DNA of 64,000 nucleotides, from contig JAKUHH010000035.1 of NCBI GenBank assembly GCA_022701365.1, positions 1-64,000 of the forward strand, in the 5' to 3' direction. Each line of letters opens with the position of its first letter. Positions within the stretch are counted from its first letter, which is position 1. The stretch is from Mycocentrospora acerina (taxonomy: Eukaryota > Ascomycota > Dothideomycetes > Pleosporales). Below, piece after piece: positions 44,098-54,992 of this stretch. Under the pieces are notes generated by a model. That model saw nothing but the letters and a program-made list of their open reading frames with translations. It did not search any database and was not told the origin of the DNA. Position numbers and translations under genes: made by a program.

Positions 44098-45830
44098 TTA
44101 CATGACATCACCTCCAAACCCCACTGGCCTCCTTACCGGCCCTTTTTCCTTGTACGGTACGACTGCCATGACCTTGTACAGCTTGCCCATACCATTCGGA
44201 CCTCGATCAACCAATCTCTTCCACCCAACCTCCAACCTCCGCCTCGTTTCTTCATCCTTTGCGCCCTTTAATAACCGCTCCGCACGCTCCTTGATCCCCA
44301 TTGTGGAAAGGAAGAAGCTTTGCTCTACAGGGCCGTGAACCTCTACGCCGGGCGAAGCATCAAGAGCTGATTCAGCGAGAGCGAGAAAGTCCACGTCGGC
44401 GCTTAGATCAACGTATCCTGGGGCAGCCAGTGGAGATACTGGGCGGTGGGAACGGATCCCACGGAGGGTATTGGCAGGGATTGTCGATGAGGTTCCGTAG
44501 TCGAGAATAAGCGCCGCACCAGAAGGTTCCGCTTTAGAGAAGTGAGGTTGCTTCTGAGGTACGGGGACATTTGGTGAGGGTGTGTGGTTGCTGCCGCCGA
44601 TTCGTACAGCAAAGTCATTGATGTAAGATAGCGATTCGGGGGAGATCTCTATGATGGCATCTGGGACACTCTCGAGTGCTTTGTAGCGGTGAGACATCTT
44701 TGGGAGGTAGAGCGAGTGTGGCGTGGGGGATTTGGAGATTGTAAGCTCGAAGTCGGGCTTCTCATCATCCTTCTTTGAGGAAGCAGTGGTGGTGGTGGTA
44801 GTCCCCACGCTGGAGTATGGATTTGTGGGCGAGACAACAAGCTCATGCCATGTGTTTTTCGGGGCTGTGGCGCCGTGCTTGGGTTTTATTGGGCCAGTTG
44901 GAGTGATGATTGTGGAGGATGCAGGAATTGAGGATTGAGGGACATTCTGGAACACGTGGATAGGTAGTGCATCAAAGAACTCATGGGCAAGGATGAATGG
45001 GGTGGATGTCTCCTCTACAGATGGTCAGCTCTCAAGCCAGTGCAAAGAGAGGGGGGTGGAAACGAACCTTTGGGCACAAACCGAATATCCTCACACCACT
45101 GGATGTTGCAGCCTGGAATGTATTTGCACGGTGCTGTCCATCCAATATCGCTCTTTTGCAGGTCTTCGGTGCCGGCGAGGAGCTTCGCCTGCTGTTTCTG
45201 CAAGTGCGGCGACGCTTCAACGAGGTAGATGGCTTCGACGCTCTTGGCAAAGCCCTTGAAGCTCGAGACGGTCTTGCCCTGTGTCAGCCTCCGCTCCTTC
45301 CGGTGTTGGTGTGTTGACGTACTCTCAGCACATCCCCCATCAGTGTCCCACGCCCTGGCCCGACTTCGATGATCTGCACCTTGTCCTTCCTTCCCTGCGC
45401 TAGCCACTCAGCATACAGCCATATGCCCACCAGCTCGCCAAACACCTGGCTGATCTCGGGGGACGTGACAAAGTCGCCTTTGGTGCCGAACTGGTCCTCT
45501 CCGGGCGCCGTCTGGCGCGTGTAGTATCCTCCTAGTTCCGAGGTGAGGCATTGTCGCATGTAGGCGGCCACAGTTATTGGGCCTGTCGTCTGCACGGCCT
45601 GTCAACAAACATCTCTCGTCAGGTGATGCTGCACACACTGTGATGGCTTCACCCAGAAACTTTGCCAGTGGCGTCGACCATTGCCTGACTTCGCCCGAGC
45701 TTGACGTCGTCGAGGTCGAGGTTGAGGACAGCCGGGCAGCGCATCTTGCTGCAGTGCACGTCAACGATTGCGGGCGCGCCCAATTGCATCGCGTCGCCGT
45801 CCGCAGCAGGGTGAGAGAGTTGGCTCTCAT
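44098..45830 (-). CDS. NDUFAF7/MidA-family mitochondrial arginine methyltransferase (531 aa)
   Basis: NDUFAF7 is an SAM-dependent methyltransferase that dimethylates an Arg of NDUFS2 during complex I assembly in the mitochondrial matrix. Exons: 45,830-45,639, 45,598-45,323, 45,278-45,068 and 45,014-44,098, with GTGTGT, GTACGT and GTTCGT donors. Joins read EAIT-AVQTTGPITVAAYM, DVLR-GKTVSSF and FVPK-EETSTPFILAHEFFDALPIHVFQ. The N-terminus (MRANSLTLLRTATR) is a basic presequence. The SAM motif is VGPGRGTLMGD, and substrate-side motifs include YYTRQ, GDFVTSPEISQVFGE and HEFFDALP. A low-complexity insert (SSVGTTTTTT to KKDDEKP) interrupts the C-terminal half. The conserved end FLSTMGIKER is present. 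Confidence 0.9.
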
Positions 45831-46118
45831 GGCGGGTGCTGTGCTCGCAGTTCCATGACGTCTGCGCTTTCCGAAATAAAAGTTTAGATCGGAATGCGGA
45901 GGTGAGGGAGCTTTGACCAGACAACACCCACGTTCCTGGACTCGTGTTTGGATACCACCAACACGACAACTCACACTTACACGCAACTTGACGTGGAAGA
46001 AGCACGCCTGGAAATCTGGCTCCATAATATCGCTGACCACATTCGTGCTGTGCCGTGCTTACTGTGCTGCACGACTTGTCGTTGCTGACCATTTTATCCG
46101 ATTGGGAGAGAAGGAGCA
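45831..46118. promoter_or_regulatory. Divergent promoter NDUFAF7 / CDK
   Basis: This 288-bp region lies between two divergent start codons and must hold both promoters. No individual element was recognised. Confidence 0.4.
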
Positions 46119-47480
46119 ATGGCATCACGCTGGGCAGACTCAGAGGCAGACGCAGCAGAAGCCCTGCGGCGCAAAAAAGAGAAGGAAGAAAAGAAACGCC
46201 TCAAGCTTCAAAAACAACAGGAAGTAGAGGCTGTAGCAGCAGCAACATCACAAGCTAGTCAGCTTGCCGACTCACGCCCAGCAAAGCGTCGCCGCCTGTC
46301 CACGGATGACAATGATGAAGAAGCCCCTCAATCAAAACAAAAAGGGAAAGAGGGCGAGAGGAAGTTGCTGAGATTTGAAGCCGGAACCTGGGCCCCTTGC
46401 CGCCACAACTCCAACTTTTCCACTCTCAACCATATCGAAGAAGGAAGCTACGGCTGGGTGTCACGCGCCCGTGATACTTCCACCAACTCAATCGTTGCTC
46501 TGAAGAAGATTAAGCCCGATCCCAACGGTGATGGCTTCCCCATCACCGCTCTCCGTGAAATAAGCATCCTGCAAAAAGCCCGGCACCCAAACATTGTCGA
46601 GCTCAAGGAGATTCTAAGCGGAGACGATCCATTAGAATGTGTCCTAGTCATGGAGTTCCTCGATCACGATCTAAAAACCCTTCAAGAAGACATGTCCGAG
46701 CCCTTCCTTGCTAGTGAAGTAAAAACCCTCCTCCGCCAACTCACCAGCGCTGTCGCCTACCTCCATTCCAATAGCATCATGCACCGCGACCTTAAAACCT
46801 CCAATATCCTTTTATCCCACCATGGTACTCTCAAACTCGCTGACTTTGGCATGGCTCGCTACATTCCGCCCTCTAACGCTCCCTTAACCCAACTCGTCGT
46901 CACCCTCTGGTACCGCGCGCCAGAACTCCTCCTCGGCACAACAATCTACGGCACCGAGGTCGACATGTGGAGTCTAGGCTGCATCTTCGCCGAGCTTCTT
47001 CTCAAAGCCCCAACCCTTCCAGGGAAGAACGAAGTGGACCAACTCTCTCTGGTCTTCTCCCTGTGCGGGCTCCCCACGGAAAAGTCGTGGGCAGGATTCT
47101 ACCGCCTCCCAAACTCGAAATCACTGAAACTCCCCCGTGAGCACAGAGATACACGGGGCTTTGACCGTGCACGCTTCCCTTTCTTGACTGCGTCGGGCAT
47201 CGATTTGTTGTCCTCACTTTTGTCGTTGAATCCGGATGGGAGACCGACGGCGCAGGACGTGTTGCAGCACGAGTACTTTAGAGAGCAACCGAAACCAAAG
47301 CCTGCAGAGATGTTTCCTACGTTTCCGAGTAAGGCTGGGCAAGAGAGAAGGAGGAGGAAGAGTCCGCATGCACCGAAGAGGGGGGAGAAGCAGGGGGTAG
47401 GGGAGGTGGATTTTAGTGGGTTGTTCGCGGGGAGAGAGGACGAGGAGAGGGGTGGAGGGTTCATGTTAAAGATGGCTTGA
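46119..47480 (+). CDS. CDK11/PITSLRE-type cyclin-dependent kinase (453 aa)
   Basis: A CMGC Ser/Thr kinase related to CDK11, which acts in transcription and splicing with L-type cyclins in the nucleus. An N-terminal 95 residues of charged coiled-coil and a bipartite basic signal (KRRRLS) precede the kinase domain. Motifs are all intact: Gly loop IEEGSYGWVSRA, VALKKIK (ATP Lys), the C-helix FPITALREI (cyclin-binding PITALRE variant), HRDLKTSNILL, DFGMAR and the T-loop end TLWYRAPELLLG. A basic Pro/Lys-rich tail follows. Single exon. The start ATG lies in a normal context shortly after a stop in frame. Orthology to S. pombe Cdk11/ppk23 is likely but rests on motif reading only. Confidence 0.92.
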   Translation: MASRWADSEADAAEALRRKKEKEEKKRLKLQKQQEVEAVAAATSQASQLADSRPAKRRRLSTDDNDEEAPQSKQKGKEGERKLLRFEAGTWAPCRHNSNFSTLNHIEEGSYGWVSRARDTSTNSIVALKKIKPDPNGDGFPITALREISILQKARHPNIVELKEILSGDDPLECVLVMEFLDHDLKTLQEDMSEPFLASEVKTLLRQLTSAVAYLHSNSIMHRDLKTSNILLSHHGTLKLADFGMARYIPPSNAPLTQLVVTLWYRAPELLLGTTIYGTEVDMWSLGCIFAELLLKAPTLPGKNEVDQLSLVFSLCGLPTEKSWAGFYRLPNSKSLKLPREHRDTRGFDRARFPFLTASGIDLLSSLLSLNPDGRPTAQDVLQHEYFREQPKPKPAEMFPTFPSKAGQERRRRKSPHAPKRGEKQGVGEVDFSGLFAGREDEERGGGFMLKMA

Positions 47481-47711
47481 TAAGTTAAGAAATGTTCTTT
47501 GGTAAAAGGCAAGATGTTGGACACCAATAAACAATGTCAAGTGGCAGGAAGGTAGGATAGTGATATCAATGACCCGGAGGGTGCAACGGATGTGCTATCC
47601 ACTAAAATACGGTGGTAGTTTGCGCATAGTGAGTGTTTCTTTATTTGTAACTCCTAGGTGGCTTTCAACCATAAATCTCATCCAATGCGCGAGTCAACTG
47701 AACCCGGCATC
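47481..47711. other. Convergent spacer, CDK / RS-RRM protein
   Basis: These 231 bp lie between two 3' ends. A short hairpin (GGAT-GTGCT-ATCC, near 47,591) was seen; I do not call a tRNA from it. Confidence 0.4.
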
Positions 47712-48944
47712 CTATCTGCGGTCTCTGCTCCTGCTACGGTCGCGTGGACTATGGCTTCCATACGAACTATAGCTCGGACTTCTTCTACCTCCTGCTCCCC
47801 CTCCTCCTCCTCCTCCTCCTCCTCCTCCACCACCACCGCCGCCGCCGCGTCCTCTTCTCGGGAGAGATTCTCTTCTTCCACCGCCTCCGCCGCCTCGCCG
47901 TCTCGGAGGAGATCTGGAAGGTGATCGAGAGTAGGATGAGCGTGTAGGACTTCGACGTGGAGACCTACTCCTTGAGTATGAGCGCGGTCGGTATCCATGA
48001 CCTCCTCCTCCTCCTCCACCACCACCACTACCAATACCTCCTCCCCGCCCACGGCCTCTTCCACGTCCACGATAGCCGCCTCTCGGTGATGGTGAACGGT
48101 AACGCGATGGCCCGCCCATGGGTGGCGGCCGATAGGCGGCGGGAGGTCCTCCTCCACCATAGCCATTGTATCCATCTTGGAATCTGTCGCGCGGTGGTGG
48201 CCCTCTGCGTGCTGGTGAAGGTGTACGCGAAAAGCGGCGTCGAGGAAGGACTATTGAGACTTGAATCTTCGCACCATCCAGCTGTGCGTCGTGCATCTTT
48301 GCGATGGCGCGCTCGGCGTCGTCGACCTCTTCGTACATGATGTAAGCGATGCCTCGGTTGACATTGACTGAGAAGTTAGCTGGTTTTCGTCGAAGGAGCC
48401 GATATGGTGCTTACAGGTTGGGTTCATAGGCATCCTCAAGTCCTTGATGATGCCGTACTTGCTAAAAATTTCGCGGACATGGTCTTCTTTGACATTTCTG
48501 GTCAAAGCCTCAACCACAATCTGGGCGTTATGTCAGCCTCTGTGTGGTCAGGACTAGAGCAGCTCTCATAAAGCTGATTCAAACAATGCAGCTATTTCGC
48601 AGTATTCTGCGTGTCCAGTAACGGCTTACCTTTGCGCTTCTAGGCGCGGGCGACCCATCCTTTGGAGACGGGCTGCGCGTGTAGCTCCTCCCTCTCGGGG
48701 TCCGCGACCGCGATCTGCTGTCTCTGTTGTCTGGTGTGTAGCTCCGCCGTCCGTTGCGCCGTGGAGAAGGCGATTGGGAATTGCGCGGGTGTGAGGGCGC
48801 AGGTGAGCGTGGGGTTATGGAGCGCCGTGGTGACACTGAGCGGTTTGAAGCAGAGTGTTGGGGTGATGTCGTGAGCGAGCGGTCGCGAGATGCGCTACGC
48901 GGACGCGACAGGGAACGCGCAGGGGAAGGAGAACGGGACGGCAT
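47712..48944 (-). CDS. RS-rich RNA-binding protein, RNPS1/SR type (358 aa)
   Basis: Probably a nuclear splicing or exon-junction factor. Exons: 48,944-48,630, 48,520-48,415 and 48,367-47,712. Introns have GTAAGC donors, and the joins read RSAK-IVVEALTRNV and NPTF-NVNRGIAYIMY. An N-terminal RS/SP-rich domain (about 105 residues) is followed by one RRM: RNP2 IVVEALT, HVREIFSKYG, and RNP1-like GIAYIMYEE (residues about 106-175). The C-terminal half is RGRGRGRGG, RS dipeptides and a run of about 17 glycines. The RRM sits between two low-complexity arms, as in RNPS1. No second RRM was found. Exon 1 includes the start MPSRSPSPARS; an upstream ATG exists but gives unlikely leader sequence. Confidence 0.88.
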
Positions 48945-49962
48945 GGAGTGGTGTGGTGTGATGGAACGGAATGGAATGGGACGTGTGCAAGTTTGTCTAC
49001 TCGGTGTGTGCACTGAAGGCAGTCTGCCAAGCCTGCGTTACCACTACAGGTAGCGTCAAGGTTGAATGCTGGGGTCGCAAGGCCAGGCGCGTCGCGATAT
49101 CTGGAGCTTGAGGCGTGAGCTTCTAGCGGCATGTCACGTGCTGGCTCTTGCTTTGGCCAATGGTCTCCGTGTTCAGAGAAATGCCGGACTGGCGGAGGCA
49201 TTGCGACGGTCGAAAGGCCAGACTCGAATCTCTGGCGACAAGACACTTATGGCAGGCAGCTGGCATAAAAGGCAGCAGTTTGTCTGAACAGCAGGAGCAG
49301 CAGTCTCGACGAGGATCAGCCCACAGCTCAACATTACGCACCCCACCGTACCTAGTTGGTGAAACATACATGGCATGGCATGGCATGACTCTGGGCCAAT
49401 CTGCCCTCGATCGGCAAGGGAGCGAGTTATCGTGTGCAGCGGTGAGCACCGTTGTAGTCGTGGTCGTATCTATCATGGGCTATATTCATCATGGGCCATA
49501 TTCACCATGGGCCCTGCTCATCACGGTCGCACCCGTCTCGTCTGCAAGACACAGCACAGCACAGCATCATGGCATGCAACCCCCCACACGGCAATCACTA
49601 CAGCATGTACAATGGCGTAATACGTGGCTGCGTGACGAACCTGGCGATATCGTGAGCTGGCTGGGGCTGCGACGCGCTGCTGGCTAGCTGCAACGCTGCG
49701 GGGCGTGGAAAAGACCAAAAAGACTGCCCCGCCATGCTCGCACGTCAACGGCCCAACCCGACCTTGGCCCCGCGACCCATTCAAACAACAACAGCTCTCT
49801 TCACACCGCAAGACCACTCACTCACTCCTGCCTTGCTTGCCTCCTGATTAGTCATATCTGCCTTCCTCTACCTCGCCACCCGCCTCGAATTTCTCGCGCT
49901 TCCCTTCCCACGCAGACGTCAACCGCAGCTCCCCGCCGCCCACACACTACCCCTCAGCAAAC
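48945..49962. promoter_or_regulatory. Divergent region, RS-RRM protein / profilin
   Basis: A 1,018-bp region holds both promoters. It contains a three-copy 16-bp repeat (49,472-49,519) and short TGGCA/CATGG repeats near 49,372-49,388. The last 150 bp before profilin are pyrimidine-rich, as in typical fungal leaders. No coding frame is supported. Confidence 0.5.
49472..49519. repeat. 16-bp tandem repeat, 3 units
   Basis: Units are ATCATGGGCTATATTC (49,472), ATCATGGGCCATATTC (49,488) and ACCATGGGCCCTGCTC (49,504). The first two differ at one base; the third is diverged. It lies about 445 bp before the profilin start. Confidence 0.85.
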
Positions 49963-50668
49963 ATGTCCTGGCAAGGTAGGTAGCAGCCACGCACCGTCGA
50001 GAGCGCTGAAGCTAACAGGGCCAACAGCATACGTCGACACGAGGTATGTTGCATCGAGTCCTGCTGCCTTGGAACCGTCGTCGCTAATTACTCTCGCTCG
50101 ATAGCCTCGTTGGCACCGGTCATATTGACAAGGCCCTCATCTGCGATGTCACTGGCCAGACCGCATGGGCCTCGTCCCCAGGCTTCTCCGTATGTTCCAC
50201 CAATACCTCGCGTATGCTCCATCGCAGCATCTCTCCGTCAACTCGGCAGGGAATCGCATGCCAGCGTGCATCATTGCCTTGCAATAAGACACTGACAACC
50301 CTCACTCAGCTTACCACCGCGGAGATGGGCGTCATCGCCGCCTCCTTCAACGACAAGAGCGATCCCAAGTCTGTCATAGCCAACGGCGTCAAGGCAAACG
50401 GCGACAAGTTCATGACCATTGAGGCCGGCGAGGACACTCTGATAGCGAAGAAGGTGCGCCACCCGACACTGGCTGCGAGCAATGCGCCACCAGCCCCAAC
50501 AATATGCAACGCTATGCTGATAAGTCATTCTAGGGCAAGGAAGGCCTCGTCGCCTACAAGACCACACAGGCCATCCTCATCGCCCACCACGACCAAGACA
50601 CCCAGACACCCTCGGCCTTCAACGCCGTCGTCGAACTGGGCATTTATCTCAAGGGTGTTGGCTACTAG
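49963..50668 (+). CDS. Profilin (130 aa), five exons
   Basis: Profilin binds actin monomers, poly-proline and phosphoinositides and controls actin filament growth. Exons: 49,963-49,975 (13 nt), 50,028-50,043 (16 nt), 50,105-50,189, 50,310-50,453 and 50,534-50,668. The joined protein begins MSWQAYVDTSLVGTGHIDKAL, the conserved profilin start. It continues with ASSPGFSLTTAEM, KYMTIEAGEDT-like sequence (here FMTIEAGEDTLIAKK) and ends GKEGLVAYKT...LGIYLKGVGY. The N- and C-terminal helices that form the poly-Pro site are intact. Length is exactly that of fungal profilins. The first two exons code for only nine complete residues together, so the gene is easily mis-annotated. Confidence 0.95.
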
Positions 50669-51251
50669 GCCTTTTTGATTCGGTGCGGTCTGTACTTTAG
50701 GGGTATTTGCATAGCCTTTTGCCCAAGGCGTGGTGGATGGCTTGGAACACAGTTCCTCTGACGCCGATAGATACGATTGACGAGGGACGACCTAGTGATT
50801 TTGGAGGATACATTTCAGATACAATGAAATTCATCAACACACAACTACGCATTTTTCCACTGTCGCTGCCGGTGATACCAAACTTGAGAGATTGTAAGCT
50901 TCAAAGAGCTGTTCGGTAATACAGCAATCTCAGAACTCAACAATGACGTTGGATTATTCTCATGAGGCATAACACTATCTTGCAATATGGCAGCCCTTCT
51001 TGAGGTTTGTTCTTGGACGCGGATAAGCATCTACTGTCTCTTTGCCAGTTCACTGTCAGGGCAATTTACATCAATCATGCCTCTTCTCTAGGATCCATGA
51101 TTCTGTACGCAGGCAACAGCAGTGGCAAGACAAACAAAAGTTAGTGTGCAAGCGACAGGTGAGAAGCAAAGTATCAAGAGAAGTGACAAACAAATCGTAA
51201 TTCTCGTTTTTGACTCAATGAATGAAAATTGGAAAATTGAAAAAAAAAAGT
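50669..51251. other. Convergent intergenic region, profilin / HeLo-pseudokinase
   Basis: These 583 bp hold the two 3' UTRs. A short A9 tract occurs at 51,241-51,249. No other feature was recognised. Confidence 0.5.
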
Positions 51252-53233
51252 TTAGAACCCCTTCATCTGGGCCAGCCTTTCTACGACCCTGTCTGCAAAC
51301 CTCCTTTGCAACTTGGCGCCCACATCTTCATTCTTTTCGTCCGATTCCTCCTCCAACCCAAAGGCGGTAGGGCCTTCGAGACAAGCCCGTATCACGCTCT
51401 CAATTGTGTTACCCGAGTTACTCTTCACCTTCTTTAGCCATTCCTCTTCCTCCAGCAATCTTTGCTTGACCTTGAAAGTGACGCTCGGATTCGCCTTGCT
51501 CAGGTTGAGACCCATGAACTTGTCAATAGGCTGCCAGCAAGCAATCTCTATCAGCAAAATACCGAGAGAATACAGATCGTGACTCTTTTTAAAACTGGGG
51601 CGGTTTCCAACACCATCGCGATTCCTGTTGCTCTGCACTGTGGGGTGACGATAGACGTCTAGAGCAGCATTCTCCGGTGGCCTCTCTGTAAACTCTTCAT
51701 TCATGGCAGGGCGAGAATAATCGAATCCCGAAATCAAGGGTTGCGAATACTCAACTTCCTCGGAGGAAGGCTTCTTAAAGAAGAGGATGTTGGCAGAGCG
51801 AAGGCCCTTGTGTAGCCAATTGACAGCATGTAAACGCTCGATAGTTTCAGCAAGTAATCTCATGAGGTCAATGCGATCGGTTAATGAAGGGATATCGTGG
51901 TCCGTATCATTCAAAAGGGCATGCAGAGATATAGGTACCTCCGTGTCAGGCACCGTGTTTGGCTTCGCAAACACCAAGCCACATCGTGGCTCGTCCTCAT
52001 CCTTGAAGTACCCATAACAACGGGGAGCGCGGAACTGCTCTGTCTTGTTCTCTTTGAGCAAGGCTGCAAGTCTTCTGATACGCTCCTCAATCTTAGGGTC
52101 CAGTCCATTAGGTTGGAGTACTGTGGGCTCAGATGTCTTCCATTCAATCCAGACGGGAACGCCCTTGTACATGGCTTCTGTACGTTGTCCTTCCTCCGGC
52201 TCGTCTGGAAATCTGTCAGTGCCCAGAGGAAGAATATCGTTGAGATCTAGTTCAACATTGCAGATTTCGCCTGGTGATTGAGACAAATCCATAGCTTGGG
52301 TAAGGCTCTGGGTAAGGTCATCAGGATGATCAATGACATAGCTGATTGCTTTAAATTGTGCCAATGCAGCCAGGTCCCGAGAAGTGGAAAGACGGCGGCT
52401 TTCAATATTCTGGTCATTGTACTCAGTTTCTTCAACCGCCATAATAGCACGGCCGTTGGCATGTTGCGGTTGGCCCAAGTGTTTTGTTAGCGTTTGGGAC
52501 TGGAAAATTTGTACCAGACTCTGGAGGGTATCGTTCATTTGCATGACCTGGTATTCTGTCCTCATTTGTATGCCAATCAAACTACCAAGCTGAGCAGCGG
52601 TCAGTTCCTGGCGGATTTGGTCGTTGGCATTGCTCAGCTTGTCAATTAAGCTTTCCATCTTGGCCTTGTCCCATGAAGCCCACTTGAGCCGTCGGGGTAC
52701 ATTTTTGAACTCCTTTGAAAATGCAAGTGATTTCTTCAACAACTCTTTGGCCTGGGGGAAGCGAGCCAGATCGGTATCTCTTTTCTGCAGCTTAGCACCA
52801 TTTTCCGGAAGATGCTCTGACGGAATGGTTGATCGACTCCCATCAAATTCTTCATCAAGTTCAACCATGAATGGTTTTGCGAACTTCCTGTATTTGGAGT
52901 CGCTACGACCGAACTGGGCGAGTAGGATATTTTGCTGCTCTAGGATATCCAAAACGAAGGCTTTGGTCGTCTTATTTAGAATAAGCCTCTCGTCTGTGTA
53001 GTCGATACCAACAAGCTCTGCCCAATCGAGTAGACGATATTGTTCAAACTTCATCCTCACTCGCAAGTACTGGAAATCTTGGGATAGATTTGACGCATCC
53101 GTTATTATTTCGATGCCTGACTGTAGTCAGCCTTGCATATATCTTTGATTTGTTTTGAGAAACACTCACCAGTCACACATCCTGAGAAGACCTGGAACAA
53201 GATAGAGACACAACCAATGGTCAATTCAGCCAT
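51252..53233 (-). CDS. HeLo-domain protein with C-terminal pseudokinase (642 aa)
   Basis: HeLo domains are membrane-targeting cell-death modules (HET-S, HELLP) and are structurally related to the MLKL four-helix bundle. Exons 53,233-53,170 and 53,116-51,252 are joined by a 53-nt intron (GTGAGT...GTCAG), giving SGCVTG-IEIITDASNLSQDFQYL. Residues 1 to about 215 match the HeLo/prion-inhibition family: AELTIGCVSILFQVF, then RMKFEQYRLLDWAELVGI. A helical link follows, and residues about 338-640 are kinase-like. The catalytic loop reads HKGLRSANILFF where kinases have HRDLKxxN, so catalytic Asp is Gly459. The DFG motif reads GFD at 485-487, so the metal Asp is Gly485. The helix F region LYSLGILLIEIACW is kept. 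It is likely catalytically dead. No amyloid or NLR domain is visible, and no NLR lies nearby. Confidence 0.88.
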
Positions 53234-53687
53234 AATTGATTACTTGTTGAACACGATGAGATGAGAACAAATGCCCGGGAGCAGGCTTAACAACGAGAGG
53301 CAAGAGGCTCATATTTAACCTCCCTGATGCGACAAGGCTGAATATGCACCAATGTGTAGCGCATTACCTGCTCCTACTCAGCCCCCATGGCTTTGGGCTG
53401 GAGACTTGTGTGCCTCAGGCATGGCATCGTGGAGGCTTCTGGTCACACTCCGGTGAGAAGGTATCGACCAGACATCAACAACCTTGGTTTTCAACCTAAG
53501 ACTCAAGTGTTGTGATATGGAATCATCGGCGCCAAATTAAACGTTGAGCGGTAGCCTCGAGGTAATAGGCTACGTCCGTGGACCAACTAGGTCTAGTGTT
53601 TTGGTGCTCTGGTGGTTCTCGTGTTCTGGCGCGTCATCTTCGCACCACTGCGGTTTCCAACACATCATTCCTCTCCAATCCACAACC
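53234..53687. promoter_or_regulatory. Divergent promoter region, HeLo-pseudokinase / metallophosphoesterase
   Basis: These 454 bp separate two divergent starts. The phosphoesterase frame remains open upstream to 53,544 without conserved sequence, so I treat it as leader. No trusted regulatory motif was found. Confidence 0.4.
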
Positions 53688-54716
53688 ATGGTTTTTGAGA
53701 TGTTTAACCCTTGGCATCGAGGGCAAGAATTTGAGCCTCTACCTCTCGCGGCGCTCTTCTATCAAGCCCCTGTGAAGCCCCTTCTCTACCAAGCATACTA
53801 CTTGGCAACATACCTGCGCTCTGCGCCTACACCCTCAGAGCCGCCAATACGCGTCGTATGCATATCAGACACTCACAACCACATTCTAGACGGTGTTCCA
53901 CCTGGAGATCTCCTCATCCATGCCGGAGACATGACAAACGACGGGAGTGTCGCAGAAATCCAGCGGCAGGTAGACTGGCTTGCAAGTCTCCCCTACAAGG
54001 AGATTGTAGTAATTGGTGGGAATCACGACACATATCTAGACCCCCGGACACGGCCGTCGCTTCTGGAAGAGCAAAGAAGTGGGAGCATAGACTGGGGACG
54101 GGTGCACTACCTACAGCACAGACGCCTGAGTCTGACAATCACTGCGGAGCACGAAGGTTCTGATTCTGGCACGCCACTGCTGGCAGATCAGCGACAAAGA
54201 AGGATACACTTATATGGTGCACCGCAGATCCCAGCATGTGGACCAATGAATGTGCACGCCTTTCAGTACCCACGAGGACAAGATGCGTGGTCAGAGACGG
54301 TGCCTGATGACACAGACATACTAATCACACACACGCCGCCCAAGCATCATCTAGATCTTGCAGTTTCGCAAAAGGGCATTGGGTGCGAGCATCTTCTCAC
54401 AGAGGTCAAACGCGTGAAGCCTGCCTTGCATGTGTTTGGCCATGTGCACTGGGGAGCAGGGAAGACTGTAGTCTGGTGGGACAAGACCCACGAAGCGTAC
54501 ACAAAGGGCATGTCTATACAGTCCAAATGGACACATGGCTTGCTCAATCCACAGCTATGGTGGAGTATCATACGGGTGGCGTATCGTGGTGCGCGAGAGC
54601 TGATATGGGACCGCGTGTGGGGAGGGCAGAGTCCACACACCATCATGGTTAATGCAGCTCAGACGCACGGGAATACTGGAAAGCTGGGCAACGCTGTTCA
54701 GGTAGTCGAGATCTAA
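53688..54716 (+). CDS. Calcineurin-like metallophosphoesterase, MPPED1/2-like (342 aa)
   Basis: Predicted metal-dependent phosphoesterase. The five family motifs are intact: SDTHN (Asp61, His63), GDMTNDG (Asp81), GNHD (Asn112, His113), THTPP and GHVHWG. Sequence between the motifs resembles the MPPED/239FB group of small phosphodiesterases, not the Ser/Thr phosphatases. A hydrophobic N-terminal stretch (LAALFYQAPVKPLLYQAYYLATYL, split in family) may anchor it to a membrane. Start at ATG 53,688 (MVFEMFNPWH). Single exon. Physiological substrate is unknown. Confidence 0.87.
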   Translation: MVFEMFNPWHRGQEFEPLPLAALFYQAPVKPLLYQAYYLATYLRSAPTPSEPPIRVVCISDTHNHILDGVPPGDLLIHAGDMTNDGSVAEIQRQVDWLASLPYKEIVVIGGNHDTYLDPRTRPSLLEEQRSGSIDWGRVHYLQHRRLSLTITAEHEGSDSGTPLLADQRQRRIHLYGAPQIPACGPMNVHAFQYPRGQDAWSETVPDDTDILITHTPPKHHLDLAVSQKGIGCEHLLTEVKRVKPALHVFGHVHWGAGKTVVWWDKTHEAYTKGMSIQSKWTHGLLNPQLWWSIIRVAYRGARELIWDRVWGGQSPHTIMVNAAQTHGNTGKLGNAVQVVEI

Positions 54717-54992
54717 GTTGCGTCTTCACGACAGCACCACAGGTAATCGTAATGTCTAAAGAACGCGAGATTGCATCAAGCACAAGCACTTCATTGTCCG
54801 GAAGCCTTTTTGAACTAAAAAGGATTCTGTTGATTTACCCCGACTATCTCATTGGATAAGCCAAGCGCAACATGGAGACCAGGCGTTTGCCGTTCCCCGC
54901 GACTTTGTGTTGATCGAGGTCATAAAACCATAAATCGTGCCAGACCATGCCATGCCGTATTCCACAATCGAGCCAAAGAGACGCGAATGCGC
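54717..54992. other. Convergent spacer, phosphoesterase / uS11
   Basis: These 276 bp contain two 3' UTRs. No further feature was seen. Confidence 0.4.

Noticed and set aside
47565..47650. tRNA-like stretch with a GGAT-GTGCT-ATCC hairpin and TAGTGGATAGCA on the minus strand
   Set aside because: No acceptor stem, T-loop (GGTTCRANTCC) or plausible anticodon arm could be assembled on either strand.
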